The notes beneath the pieces are model-generated. The model ran no database searches. It was not told the origin of the DNA and saw nothing but the letters and a program-made list of their open reading frames with translations. The translations under genes and the position numbers were made by a program. Positions 24,480 through 35,736 of a stretch of DNA of 64,000 nucleotides are shown one piece after another. The DNA comes from Kondoa malvinella (taxonomy: Eukaryota > Basidiomycota > Agaricostilbomycetes > Agaricostilbales > Kondoaceae): NCBI GenBank assembly GCA_039545315.1, contig BCIM01000002.1, positions 2,084,331-2,148,330 of the forward strand. Direction: 5' to 3'. Each line of letters begins with the position of its first letter. The stretch's first letter is position 1.

Positions 24480-24742
24480 GCTATGGTCAGACGTGTGGGT
24501 AGGTGGAATCAGGCTGGTGTATCAAAGTCTTCTTGGGAATATATACTCATCATGTAAATAAAAATCAGTCTACGCTCGATTGCAGTAACAATACGACTTT
24601 GTCTATATACTCAGTGCAGTGACAATGCGGCTCTGACTATATCCTGCCTGGCAATGCCGTCTCTCCTGAAGCTTCCAGTAGTCAAGGCCATTCAGAAAAG
24701 TTGTTTAAGATTGTCGTCAACATTGTCCATTGCAATGCCATA

Positions 24743-26237
24743 CTACTTGTTCTTTTTCACCTTGCTATCCCTTTCTTGCACGCCCAACCAAAGCAACGTG
24801 AACCCAAGGAATCCAATCGAGATTGTGCTGACCGCTCCAAGGTAATACGGCACAGCTCCTTCGATCCATCTAGGCCATTGATCATGTCTCGGAGGCGTGA
24901 CAGCGACAGTGTGCTTGTTCTCGATCCAGGTGTAGCCGAATCGTTTGTGATCGAGGAAGAAAGTGAATACGCCATGTCTGGTAGGCAAGTTGAAATTCGC
25001 TGTGTAGAGGGTAGAAGATTGTGCGGTTGTTGATGCTCCAGTCTCGATCGAAGCTGGATGAAGTGGTAGACGAATGAATGGATCGAGCATAGTGATTTCT
25101 AGTTGTAGACCCGCGAGCTGAGCTGGACGCCAGTGGTCTTTGGTGTATTGTGAGATGGCCGCCGAGTAGACCTACGGAGGAGATCAGAAGAGTGCCTAGG
25201 GAAGGGCAGAGCAAAGTCTCACCAATTCATCCTCAACACGGTACTCATCCCTCGCTTCGCTTTCGCCCACTTTGGCATGACCGACTTGATCAATCCTCAA
25301 CACACCTTCTTCCTGAAAGACCCAACTACTGACATCCCTCACAAAATCTTGATTGCCACTCTGCTCATTCATCCGCGCATCAGAAAACAAATCCAAACTC
25401 CCGCTCCATACCACTCTTGCACCATTCTTGGTTTGGAAAGCTGTTACAAGACTACTTTTTCCTCCTACAAGCGCAGGTACTGATCCATCCAGTTCAACCT
25501 CCAGCGGACTGTTGGTATTGTGCGAATAAGAAGTAGCAGGTGCTGACAAGAGACTTTTGGCCAATGGGAATCCTTGCGCTATTGAATGAGCAAGACCTGA
25601 ATACTGAACTGGTTTGCTTCCTTTCACTACTATAGGGTATTCTTCAGCTGAGAAAGTTGCAGGGTAAGCAGGGACCAGTGTCGCGTTGTCTGAAGCAAAA
25701 GGCTCGAGCAAAGTGTTTCCTCGTACGTCGAATTCGAGGCTGAATTCTCGCGCAAAGTCTCGCCATGTTTCACTTGTGCTTGGTGAGAGCGCGATGAGGA
25801 GGTTGTGTGGTGTTTGATTCGGTCGAGACAAGAAGTCAAATAGTGATTGAGGTGATAGATCCGAGGATGTGCCTGTTGCAAAGTGTTCAGCTGGCGTAGT
25901 TCAAATGGGGGACAAGGCTCACTTTTAGCTGAGGGAGCAAACAAGATGACATGCTCATACACTGGAGCGTCAAACTCGAACAGAAGTTTCCCGCTATCCG
26001 GTGCACGGAAGGAAAGATCAAAGCCTCTCTCTAGATGCATGTATGTATCAGCACTATATTCTCCCTCTGCAATGGGGGCGCACCTTGTAACGATGACCAG
26101 AATTTGGAATACGTCGCTTGCTCTGCTTCAGCTTCCAGCACGACGAGGACTCTATCACCGAACGCTGATCTTGCGGACACAGAGTTGTAGCTGCATAGCG
26201 CTATTGAAGCAGCAAACAGGGACTTGAACAATTTCAT
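24743..26237 (-). CDS. WBP1: Oligosaccharyltransferase 48-kDa subunit (OST48/WBP1)
   Basis: A subunit of the ER complex that transfers the N-glycan to Asn. From the ATG at 26237: MKLFKSLFAASIALCS, a signal peptide, then FGDRVLVVLEAEAEQATYS and SKFWSSLQ, the DDOST start. Next comes RGFDLSFRAPDSGKLL with YEHVILFAPSAK, then SQSLFDFLSRPNQTPHNLLI and ALSPSTSETWRDFAREF. The late lumenal part has TKDHWRPAQLAGLQLEIT and MLDPFIRLPLHP, and the single membrane span ends in LGVQERDSKVKKNK, a dilysine ER-retention tail typical of WBP1. Introns are about 50 nt. An earlier start in the same frame (26291) would put 18 residues before the signal peptide and is unlikely. Confidence 0.92.
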
Positions 26238-26320
26238 TGGAAACGGCTGAAGTAGGCCAACCTCGCTATCAAACATGTCATGCGAGCTCACTCTCAGTCT
26301 TCATCAGATCAGACTACAAG

Positions 26321-26926
26321 ATGCTACGAAGGAATAGCAAGCCTTCTCGGACATATGCAGGGCACTCGCGTCTGTCATGGTAATGCACTTTCGCTGCAAT
26401 ACCCCGCTTCGACTTGCTCACTCGCATCTTGAAGGATAACGCACGACATAGACGAGCTCACTGAGCTACGCGCACGACAGAGGACCTTCGAGTAAGTCCT
26501 TTCTACATAGAGCCCGGAGGACCTGATTGAACCTTTCTAATCCAAAGCGGAGCCTACATCCGCGCTGCCCTAGTCGCACTCTCTTACGCTCTAGTCATCC
26601 TCAAGATCTTTTCCAAAGATTTCGCTACGATCGGTCTCCTTTTCACCATCTTGGCTTTCCTCATGTTGATAACGAGCTTGGTTAGGCGAAGTGGTGATAA
26701 GGCTGATTTCTGCGATACCAACGTACCTTCGTCCCTGAGTAGGAGTGAGAGTGGGAGAGAGTTGTTGGATGAACAGCAGAGGCTGACGCCTGCTAGTAAG
26801 AGGCTTTGGGGGAGAAGAAAGTTCAGGACCGCGGGTTGGGTTGTCGTGTTGATGACGGGTTCGGTGGTCGGGATTCAGTTGGCTATTGCAGTGTTGGTGT
26901 TGAGATTGGACACGTTGGTGCGGTAG
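26321..26926 (+). CDS. DUF202-family small membrane protein
   Basis: Three exons from the ATG at 26321: MLRRNSKPSRTYAGHSRLSW, ITHDIDELTELRARQRTFD, and GAYIRAALVALSYALVILKI followed by FATIGLLFTILAFLMLITSL. After a polar loop with PASKRLWGRRKFRTAGW a third span (VVLMTGSVVGIQLAIAVLVL) ends the protein at LDTLVR. The ELRARQRTF start and three spans are the DUF202 pattern known from YidH-like proteins and, more distantly, Vtc1. Function is unknown; vacuolar or mitochondrial membranes are possible. Its start is 84 bp from the divergent WBP1 start, so the two probably share a promoter. Confidence 0.8.
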
Positions 26927-27196
26927 GGAGTGAGTCGAGGTGATGAGCAGGAAGGGCACTTGGGATATACCTGTCACAGTCATATCCTGCACGATATCGA
27001 ATTACCGGCGACCTGCGTGTGGCAGATAAGGACGAATCTGACAGATCACCGACAAGTGCGAACACAATAGCTCTCAGCCAGTTCGTGCTAGACGCCGAGG
27101 GATTGGAAGAAAGAGAAAGAAGGAAGATAGTTGATAGGGATCAGACAGCGCAGATTTTGTAGAAGCCATCTTGAAGAGGTATTGCTGATAGTCCAT

Positions 27197-27900
27197 TTAC
27201 ACCCTACGATGGTCGCTAAGTACACGAGTGATGCAGCCAGTCCCGCCGACTTCCAATAGCTGTCAGGATGATCGGTATGAAAGTATCAGCAGAAGCTGAA
27301 TATCCATTCAATCGACTGACCTTCTGATGCCAACTCAACAACGCAGCGCACTGCGAATTGCCAGAAGGACCTTCAACCGGCATTTCCATTCCTTTGTAAA
27401 GGTACTTCATCAAGCTATCTTGTTCCGCCTGAGAGATATTCTTGATAATCGTCGTCATGCTAGCTTGGTTCGTTTGCATGAGGATGGAAAGAACAGTGTT
27501 GAGCGCGGTCCTCTGTCATTCTATCAGCGCGAGAGCTAGTCGGGCAACAAGGGCTTACTTTCGCTTCAGCATACGAATCGTCACCGTACGGAGCTTCTTG
27601 TAGTATCATAGACAAAGCACCAGCTGCATCCCCTCTGTTCGTTAGGGCACTACCGCATCAGCCAAGGCCGATAGCTTCTGCACACCTACGAACCTCGCTA
27701 CAAGACCTCTGACATCTTTATCTAGCTCTTTGGCCCTCGAAGCGGCTTCAGCAGGTGGTAGAGGATAAGGATCGTAGAGTTCTGTAGGGTGTAACAGGTC
27801 TTCGTTGTATTGATCAATGCTGCGGTCGCGTAAGTCAGGTATATGAGCATCTCAGGCCGCTAGAAGCTCACTCTATCTTCCTGAAAGCCCCTTCTGCCAT
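27197..27900 (-). CDS. ARPC5: Arp2/3 complex p16 subunit (ARPC5/Arc15)
   Basis: ARPC5 helps hold ARPC1 to the actin-nucleating Arp2/3 complex. From the ATG at 27900: MAEGAFRKIDIDQYNEDLL, then HPTELYDPYPLPPAEAASRA, KELDKDVRGLVAR, an exon with APYGDDSYAEAKRTALNTVL, and LMQTNQASMTTIIKNISQ. The C-terminal hallmark is SLMKYLYKGMEMP, then CAALLSWHQKLLEVGGTG, then CITRVLSDHRRV. That matches ARPC5 from animals to fungi. The joining intron restores QKLLEVGG exactly in phase. The size of about 165 residues is normal. Confidence 0.92.
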
Positions 27901-29390
27901 GTTTGAGAGTGTGACAGGCCGTGTGAGAGCAAGAAGCGGATCCCGGAGAAGGTTGACCTGGAACTGTCAAGCCTTTCCTAGCCTTCCTTGGTGTTCTGCA
28001 TCTGCTATCGTTATTCGTTACGAACAACAGCCATGTATGCGACTGCCCTGCTTGCTCGAATGGCTGTGCAACGCTACCGAATTCCCAAACGTGTGTCGCC
28101 CGGCCTGCTTGGTCAATCCCTGTCGCTGACATGCTGCGTGAATCGTCAAAACACATACAGAAGTCCTCTGGCAATCGCGCTGCGTCTGCGGCATCCTTCT
28201 TGTCATCTAATCGTTTAATGGACACTTTACATGTTCCGACCCATACATGACCTCCACGCTTGTGCTACACTTCTGAATAGCAAGACCATTGTTCTATCAC
28301 GCTATGGAAGCTCTGCACCAATTCTCAAAGCCATACAGCTCATATTGAGCGAGTCGATGTTCAATCAATGACCGCCATATTATGACCGTATTATGACAAT
28401 AATCCACCAAACGTTGTTCCAGACCTCTCATGCCATCACGAAGCATCTCTATCAACTGCAAATAGCAGAGAACACATATTGTGCTGCTGTTCTAACGCTG
28501 TACCAAGTCTATCTTGTTCTTGTGCAACATTGAGGCAGGTCATGTCAATCATCTTTCAGGATATGCATGTCAAATTATGTCACAACATGTCCGGACAAGT
28601 CAAGCCGACAACTTGTCAAAAGGCCAAAAGCGTCCTAGAGCTCCTCAATCTGCAGCAAGTACAAGTACTCCTTACATGCGCTCTTCACATCCAGACATCC
28701 TCGGCTTTACAAGTTGAACATGCTATTCTTTGAGTCGCATCTCTCCTCTCTCCGCCTTAACTGTGCAGTACGACTCCATGGCATGTAGAATGGGAAGATC
28801 ACAGAGCGGCTGGAAAGCCTTCATCGCTCGTCTAATGCCCTTTGCAAGGCATGTCTGATCCTTCCTTTGCTACGAACCAACAAGGCAGTCCTCGGTGTCA
28901 CCTTCGGCATATCTCCAGCGATTCCTGTACACATGCAGCAAGATCTGTTCGACCTGATGTCTACTCTGAAATTTCAAGACCTGGAAAGGATTTCCGGTAA
29001 CACGCCAAAATGCGAAGACCTCATCATGCCTATCGCGGCTCTGGATAGCAACAAGTAACTCTTTAGAATGTCTATACTCGTCGTGCCAATTCAAGAGTTC
29101 GTATAGCGAAGACTGAGCGACCTGATGTCTCTCATTTTTCAGGTCGTGCAGACGCACTCATTTGCGTTCCTTGATGTTTATCGGATTTTTGATACAAGTT
29201 CTCTCACTATCAACAGTCCAATGCTGGCAGCTGTGCAGTACAATAGACCGGAGGATGCCTAGCTGGTAATGTGTGCAACCATGTCATCGCATTAACGTCA
29301 ATGATCAATGTTTCTTGTCACGAGATATGATCTTGGCTCATCCTCATTGCGTTCATCATAATCAGAACCCATTAGACGCCCATCTATTCT
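27901..29390. other. Gene-poor region of about 1.5 kb
   Basis: Between the ARPC5 start and the 3' end of the next minus gene I see only short frames without domain content. A minus-strand frame of 121 codons (27860-28225) overlaps the first ARPC5 exon in another phase and looks like chance. AT content is higher near 28370-28410, where TATTATGAC occurs twice. No tRNA-like fold or conserved RNA was seen. Confidence 0.4.
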
Positions 29391-30210
29391 TCAGGGAATC
29401 TGCTCCTGCCGAGCGATACTCATGAGGACGATCAAATCTTGTTCTACCGACATCATAAGCAACAACACAGAAGGTAAAGACCCGACTGACGCCTGCTCGT
29501 TGCCATCTCCAACCTTTTCTTCAAGTCAAATACCCTGCCAGGCAATACTTCCATCCTAGCCGCCAATGCATCCTGTCTAGCTGACGCAACCTCTTGTGCG
29601 GCTTGTCCTTCGTCAGCTAATTCGTCAAATCTTGTCGACGCATCGTTTGTAAGCAATTGGTGCTTGGCATTGAATGCGGTAATTTCAGCTTCAAAGCTTT
29701 TGCTCGCCTCCTCGTTTGCTTCTAGGCGCTCATGTGTTTTGGCGAGCTGAAGGCCAAGATCGTGTCTTATTGATTGGAGACATCGCATGTTCCTCCAATG
29801 CCTTTTGATGCACTGCTTCCTCAAGCACGAGTCGATGCCTCTCTTCGTTCAGCATGTAATACCGTGCTTCCGCTCGTCGAATGTCAGCCTGCCAGTCTGC
29901 CACCTTGGCCCGAATTTCGGCCATCGCAGTGCCCATTTGCTGTTGGTGAAGTGTAAGGTCTTGACTTCCCACCTCGAGATCCCGCTTCAGCTCCCTTGCT
30001 ATTCTGGACCATTTGGCGCAGGTAGCATCTATCTGTTCCGCCATAGATTCGATACGAAAGGTAAAGGAGACTAGCTCGACCAGGTGATTCATAGTGATAC
30101 GCATGTGTGCAGGACGCTTCTGCTTGGTTCTGAGCACGTCGCACACATTAGCGTCGGTGACATGAGAATGATGCATCTGCTCACAAAGCATTTGTAGGTT
30201 CGCTGGGCAT
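29391..30210 (-). CDS. Coiled-coil protein, unknown
   Basis: From the ATG at 30210: MPSEPTNAL, then after an intron TKQKRPAHMRITMNHLVELV, SFTFRIESMAEQIDATCAKW, and long heptad-rich stretches (RELKRDLEVGSQDLTLHQQQ; VADWQADIRRAEARYYMLNE). A second intron (GTGCAT to TTCAG) is needed to shift frame into LAKTHERLEANEEASKSFEA. The last exon gives QDLIVLMSIARQEQIP. The result is about 230 residues, nearly all helix. Small coiled-coil proteins of this size are common at kinetochores and spindle poles, but I see no naming motif. The central intron was chosen only because the two good frames must be joined. Confidence 0.5.
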
Positions 30211-30734
30211 CTTCGCAGACCGGTCGAGAGGTAACGGAGGAGGCAGTGTGATCAAGGTAGAGCAGGAAGCACTTGTATTGAGCGTGAGGGCGTGAGAAGA
30301 TGCCGGCCTCGATAGTACGGTAGCACTCGGAATGGCAGCGAGTAACGCTCAGAGATGCTCAGAGATGGAGGGCTTCGGGAAGAAGATAGAGGGTTCGAGG
30401 CCAGAGCGAAAGGGCTGCGAAGTTATTCGAGAGCTACTTGCAGGTACCGAAGGGTGTTTTATGCTGGTATTGCCTGTCACTGAATAAGGCCGCTGATAAT
30501 ATTATGCAGCAGCGATACAGGAAAGTTCGCGCTATCTTGGGTGCTTCGTGTCGACGAGCTTGCGTTCACACTCTGGCGACTGATCAAGCGAATTCACAAG
30601 CAAAATACTTTGCGCTGTTGCGTCGCGAAGCTGCGAGAGGCTCTATTGGGGGTTGAGGAGCAAGCAAGCGAAATGTAGCAAAGTGAACCATCAATGCAAT
30701 AGCCTACACACGACTAGCCAGCTGTTGCTACAAG
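30211..30734. promoter_or_regulatory. Divergent promoter region
   Basis: About 520 bases between two divergent starts. The + frame at 30438-30656 has no domain and is not called. No other structure stands out. Confidence 0.35.
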
Positions 30735-32703
30735 ATGCCTATCATCAAGCTATACAATGCCTTTGACCCGCTGGGTGACAAGATACCGCTAGAGATGTGT
30801 GCTGAGGACCATCAGAACTGGAACTCTGTCTTGGATGAGGCTCAAGAGGCTCAGATCTGGCCATCTCTTGCACATATACCTAGAAAGGAATTGCGCTTCT
30901 GTCGCAAGACCAGCGAAGCTGAAACGACATACCTTTCACCTAGTGTCTTCCGAAGGCTCGCGGAAGGCACTTCTGTATACTTGGAACGCATAGATACACT
31001 GGACGAGGAAGCAAAGAAGAGAAAGCGCGAAGAAGAAGAGGCCAAGGTTCGGAAGGTCAGGGCTGTCGGTTTTGGCAGCGGGCGAATTGCAGGTAAGAGA
31101 GAGCTCCAGTCCGCACTGGCACTCTGACACAGTGTCATAGGCAAGCCGCTTCCTACTTCGACACCTACCCGTTTCTCTACCCGTAGCGCTGCAAATCCGC
31201 TGGACTCTGGCTTGGGAAGCGAGAACCCAGATGCGATGCAGAGTCCGATAGCATCCACCAGTACTCAAGAAGCTGTACCATCTCCTTCTGCAAATGATCC
31301 TCAACAAGCGGATGGAGATCGAGTCTTGAGCAATATACTCATTGAAGTCAATGGACTGCCGTATAGTGAGCCTCTTCACATCTGGTGAAATTACATGCTC
31401 ACGATTGTGCAGCTGGCCAGATCACCTCAGATCTTACGCTCGGCCAATTCAAACAGCATATTGAAGCGGAACAAAGCATTCAGATCGCTTGGATCTTGCT
31501 CGATGATGTGCATCAAAGTGAGGAGGCGATCATTGCCGATCTAAGTATGCAAAGCACCGGAACCAAGCTCGAGCTCCTATCACGATCTAAGTAAGGCATT
31601 TGAAGATATTCTTACCTTGCGCTGAACCATAGGCAGGCCTCACGACCCTTCGAGCATCCCCAAGAAGAGTCGTCAGAAATTTACCATACAGCTGGTGGGC
31701 GTAGCGCATCACAAATCAAAGAAATGGCTTACGATACCCGGTATGCCCACTCTGCTTTCAGCAGACCAGTACTAAAGTCAAGAGAAGGCGCAAGATGGTC
31801 AGACAGGACTACATACGTTTATGATAGACTGCATGATATGGGCATCCACGTCACGCCTTTTCAATATCGCTTGTCGTGAGCTGCTTCAACCCTCAGAGCT
31901 TTTCAGGACTGATAGCTCGGGGGCAGTCGCTGGTGGCAGAATGCGGACTTTGAGTTTCCAGCTGTGGGTGAAGACATGTCTTGCAGTAAACAGAAAGAAA
32001 TCAAGCTACGGATCATACCTCAGAAGTAAGCCCTTTCGTTGTCAGGGGGACATCAGCTTACAAGGTTTGCTTGGCAGATTCGACAGCCGAATTCGAATGC
32101 GCTATCAGCCATCTGCAGAAGAGCAGTCAGTCGATGCGGACGATGATGGTTTTATCATGAAAACTATTACGGGTTGGTTTTTTCGACCTAACCAAGGCTC
32201 AGCGCTGATTGATAGTGTAGGTATCCCACGACATGTCAGCCTGTACGACTTTCGTGCGTTCTGATACTCGACCATAGCTCGCGACTGATTACTGGTGCCA
32301 GGCCTTAAAGTCCAAGAAGCATTCGGAGTTCCGCCAGACATGCAGACGCTATTGGAAGGTGGCTCTGCTTCTTACCTTTCTACTTTCCGGCTCACATTCG
32401 ATAGGTGATTGGCCAATGGCCAATGAGATCAGTGATCCAGTCAACTCGAAACGGCTCTACTGCATCACTGAAGATGAAAATTCCGAGTGTGTAGCTTGCG
32501 ATATAGCTTCATTCCGTCTGACCATGCTTGCATAGATTCACTCTGGTCAAAGAGACGCGCGACGCGTACAGACGTGAAACAGAGTTGAGAGAAAGTAAGC
32601 TACTGATTGGTAGCACGAGGACTTGCTCACTAATCACTTAGCATGGGTCCGCGATGTTGACGAGGGGAAAGAGAAGTGGAAGAGACGCAAGCTCGTTCGA
32701 TAG
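30735..32703 (+). CDS. Protein with a ubiquitin-like C-terminal region
   Basis: About nine exons join in phase from the ATG at 30735. The start is MPIIKLYNAFDPLGDKIPLE, followed by a Lys/Glu-rich helix and a Ser/Pro linker. An exon reads VLSNILIEVNGLPYTGQITS, then DLTLGQFKQHIEAEQSIQIA and LDDVHQSEEAIIADLS. Near the end come DADDDGFIMKTIT, GIPRHVSLYDFRLKVQEAFG and VPPDMQTLLEG. The last set matches ubiquitin MQIFVKTLTG...[22 protein letters not shown] in order and spacing, so a ubiquitin-like fold is likely; the earlier DLTLGQFKQHIE segment may be a second one. The protein ends WKRRKLVR at 32703. No catalytic domain is seen. It may be an adaptor in the ubiquitin or SUMO system. Confidence 0.6.
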
Positions 32704-32935
32704 GACACAAGATATACATATGCTCAGCCCGTCGGAATCTCTTTATCATTATGCCAATCACTTCTAGTGTATCGAGTTCCTCAATGTGGCCGAGTGCTGT
32801 TCTGTTTGCTGCATCCAGGACACGCCGTCCAAGCACAGGACAGAATTGATTGAACACCGGTGACTGCTAGACGAGCAAAATATGGAGATGCTTGTTGCTC
32901 TCCAACCGTAGTCTAGTCTACAGTCCTATTGCAGC

Positions 32936-33775
32936 ATGAGCGAATCACAGCCTCTTCTGTCCAGTGAAGCGCAATCTCCTTCTTCGGCTGCTGCTGGACC
33001 TTCATCTCCTCCGCCAGCTGCCAGATCAGCGTGAGCCGTCTCCAGTGTTGCCAGTATACATCTCATTTGCCTTCAGTGCAGCAGACGCCGCTCTCTTACG
33101 CTCTTCAGCACCACCCAGCGATACAGCAGCCAAAGCTCGTTTAGCTCAATCAGCAGAGAAGCGCGCGTTACTTAAAATCATCGATGACGATATCCTCGGC
33201 CGCAACGCACGTCCTACAGCTCTAGACACTTTAGACCTTCTCATCACGCTCACTACGAATGCTTTAGCATCACCTCAGAAACGTTCTATTCGGTTATCCA
33301 ACGCGCAGATCAAGCGAAGGATAGTAGACGTACAAGGCGCTGTCAACTTCTTGCTCAAGAGCTATTGGGCTAGAAAAGTGATAGAGTACGAAGAGCATTT
33401 GGTTTTCCCTGAGAGCCCGAGCGAGAAACAATTGGAGCAGTTGAAATTGGCTAATGCTACGGTCAAGGATCGTACGGGTGTAGTGAAGGAGGTCAGCGAT
33501 AAGGCAGAGAGGAATAGGAAAGCGGCGCAGATGGCTGAGAAAGAGAGGACTCAGCAGACTTTATTGGCGATCAGAGATGATCGGTTATCGACTGTAAGCC
33601 CATGCTTTCAGAACCGGAATACAGCTAAGTCATTGTAAAGGAAGCGAGAGCGGAACGAGAAAGACTAGCTAGAGAGGTCAAGAAGGAGATGGCTCAGCGA
33701 GAAGCTGAACAGGAAGAAGCTGACCGACTTGCGGAATTAGAAGAGCCATCTACTGAAGGCAAAAAGGATCGCTAG
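32936..33775 (+). CDS. PUB-domain protein
   Basis: PUB domains bind the tail of p97/Cdc48. Three exons from the ATG at 32936: MSESQPLLSSEAQSPSSAAA, a Pro-rich linker, AAADAALLRSSAPPSDTAAK, then ALLKIIDDDILGRNARPTAL, LDLLITLTTNALASPQKRSI and RLSNAQIKRRIVDVQGAVNF. These resemble the PUB pattern of repeated ILxNI..P...K.R.IR..N.....V....GA..LL..GF, here continuing LLKSYWARKVIEYEEHLVFP. A Lys/Glu-rich coiled coil forms the C-terminus (ending STEGKKDR). I do not see a UBX or transglutaminase domain, so the wider class is open. Confidence 0.65.
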
Positions 33776-33794
33776 CTGGTCTCCGGTCTTTCCT

Positions 33795-35276
33795 ATGCTG
33801 AGACGAACGCCGTCTCATTTCAAGTCTATGCTCGTAGGTAGCAACGCTTTCGATCTTAGTCTGCTCTTACTATGCTCGCAGATGCTTGATCAGCCTGTCC
33901 AAGCGGCTGAAGGACGGACTCTTCTCCTTTTACAGCTCTTCAAGCGAAAGACAGGCATTCTATTGTAAATTCGCATCATTGTAAACATCGCGTCAGGCTA
34001 GTACTAGCCAACATTTCTATTTGTTGTTGTCGACGATCGACCATCCTAACATTTTGAAACCGCTCTTCTCTTCTCATTGCTGTGATCTGTCAAAGATGCT
34101 CCCTCTGCCTCTAGTCGTATCAACAGACGCTGAAATTCATTATTGGATCTATTGGCCAAAATCACTGGATGCGCCAATCATTCACCCAACTGAGCCTTCT
34201 TCTAAGGCAGATGTACATGCAATAACGATGCATGCGAATCCTGACTTGCTAGAGGAGCTGCAAGTATGTTATACTTTGCTTGATGCTGTCGCCAAGTCTG
34301 ACTGGGAATGTCATAAGAACCTCAGCAGCATTGACGTTGATTGGCGCCTGGTTTAGGAAGCTATCGTCTACTACACTTGCAACTGCTCCACTCGACTTGG
34401 TAGAATCACTTGATGATAAATGCAACCGTTGCACTGCTTATCTGGCAGGTCGGACCTTCAATTGAATAGAGGCAGCTGGGCTACCCATCCCCTATGGCAA
34501 TGTTGAAATGGATAATTGGGCTTTTGGTGATCTAGGTCTGGTCTGGTGAGCTTCCTATTGTACTTGTTATCGTTATCTCGTTGCTTACTCCTTCAATACA
34601 GGCTTTAACAACCACAAGATGAAGATCTGGGTCTTGCAACGTTGCGTCAATGTTGGTTTACAACAACTTGGTGAGTGTCTTGACCGTGTTTGTTCACTGC
34701 GCTCACCGGTGTATGTACAGACCTGCTCTCCAAGCTGCTGTCACGGATGACTTCTATTCCCGCTAACGTCTCGCGGTTTTGGTCGTCTTACAAGTCCGGC
34801 TCTAGCACCGCTTCAAACAGCCACAGCGCGTCTACCAGTGAATCCTCGCCAGATACTTCGCCGTCGCGGATCTAGCAGCTCTTTGCCGCGTCAACAAGCT
34901 TGTGCGGCCTTCCTGTTCGAGAAAGTCTATTTGATAGCGGATATCGCTCGAAGATGCTGCCGTCATCAACAATTTCTTACTATTGAATCCAAAGACGCTG
35001 CCAAGAATGATGTGGACGAAATGCTCTCAGCTGTGGTCAAATTACAATTCAAATTGGAGACGATGCTCGTCAAATTGGATCCTATACCCGACATTTTCAG
35101 CCTCTCTGACCCTAATCACTACCTGCTCGGCAGCTATACACAGGCAGGGGCTTGTTACCTACGGGCTAGCTGCTCGCAATCACAAAACACTCAAAGGATC
35201 TTCTCTTTCGAAACTTATGTTCCGCCTTCGCTGGGTTTCCGTCGCATCTTCAAGGTTGCTATCAAGCTCTCGATAG
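33795..35276 (+). CDS. Uncharacterised multi-exon gene (model uncertain)
   Basis: Exons that join well are MLRRTPSHFKSML, MLDQPVQAAEGRTLLLLQLF and, after a GTAAAT-TACTAG intron, QHFYLLLSTIDHPNILKPLF through MLPLPLVVSTDAEIHYWIYW to HANPDLLEELQ. Further downstream the likely coding pieces are EAAGLPIPYGNVEMDNWAFG, NNHKMKIWVLQRCVNVGLQQ, LLSKLLSRMTSIPANVSRFW and VYLIADIARRCCRHQQFLTI with EMLSAVVKLQFKLETMLVKL. How the middle pieces are joined is not clear: one candidate intron would be only 21 nt. It could be two genes. I recognise no domain. Confidence 0.4.
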
Positions 35277-35736
35277 ACACAAGATTCGCATATATGGATT
35301 AGTACGCGTTCTTCGACGCCAGTGGAGCCGGTAACTCGAATGTTAGCTTATTCAACATCCTTGTTAGAAGAGACTGAACAGTCTAGCCTTCGTATTGCTC
35401 AGGGGGAGATCTGTAAAGTTTGGAAGCGATGAAGCTGGTGGAAGAGAAAACCAGATGGTGGTACCGTGGGTTGGTGATTATTGAATAGACTGTGTCAGGT
35501 GTGAGATGGCATGCTTGCTTGACCTTGCGCGAGTCGACTTGGTCGTGTGCTAAATCCGTAGCTCCTTCTCCTGCTTCGACCATAAATGCCATCCATCCAC
35601 CATGAGGCAATGCTCTACTGCTGTCACTCTGTGTACTGCATTCTGCTGAAGATAAACCTCGCCTGATCCGATCAGTCGATCGTTGAGATCCAGCGCCAGA
35701 ACCGCTCGAAAGGGAATCCTGCTGTTGTTCAGCACT

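Noticed and set aside
27860..28225. 121-codon minus-strand frame
   Set aside because: It overlaps the first ARPC5 exon in a different phase and has no domain; probably chance.
28370..28410. Repeated TATTATGAC words
   Set aside because: Only two copies without regular spacing; not a CRISPR or satellite.
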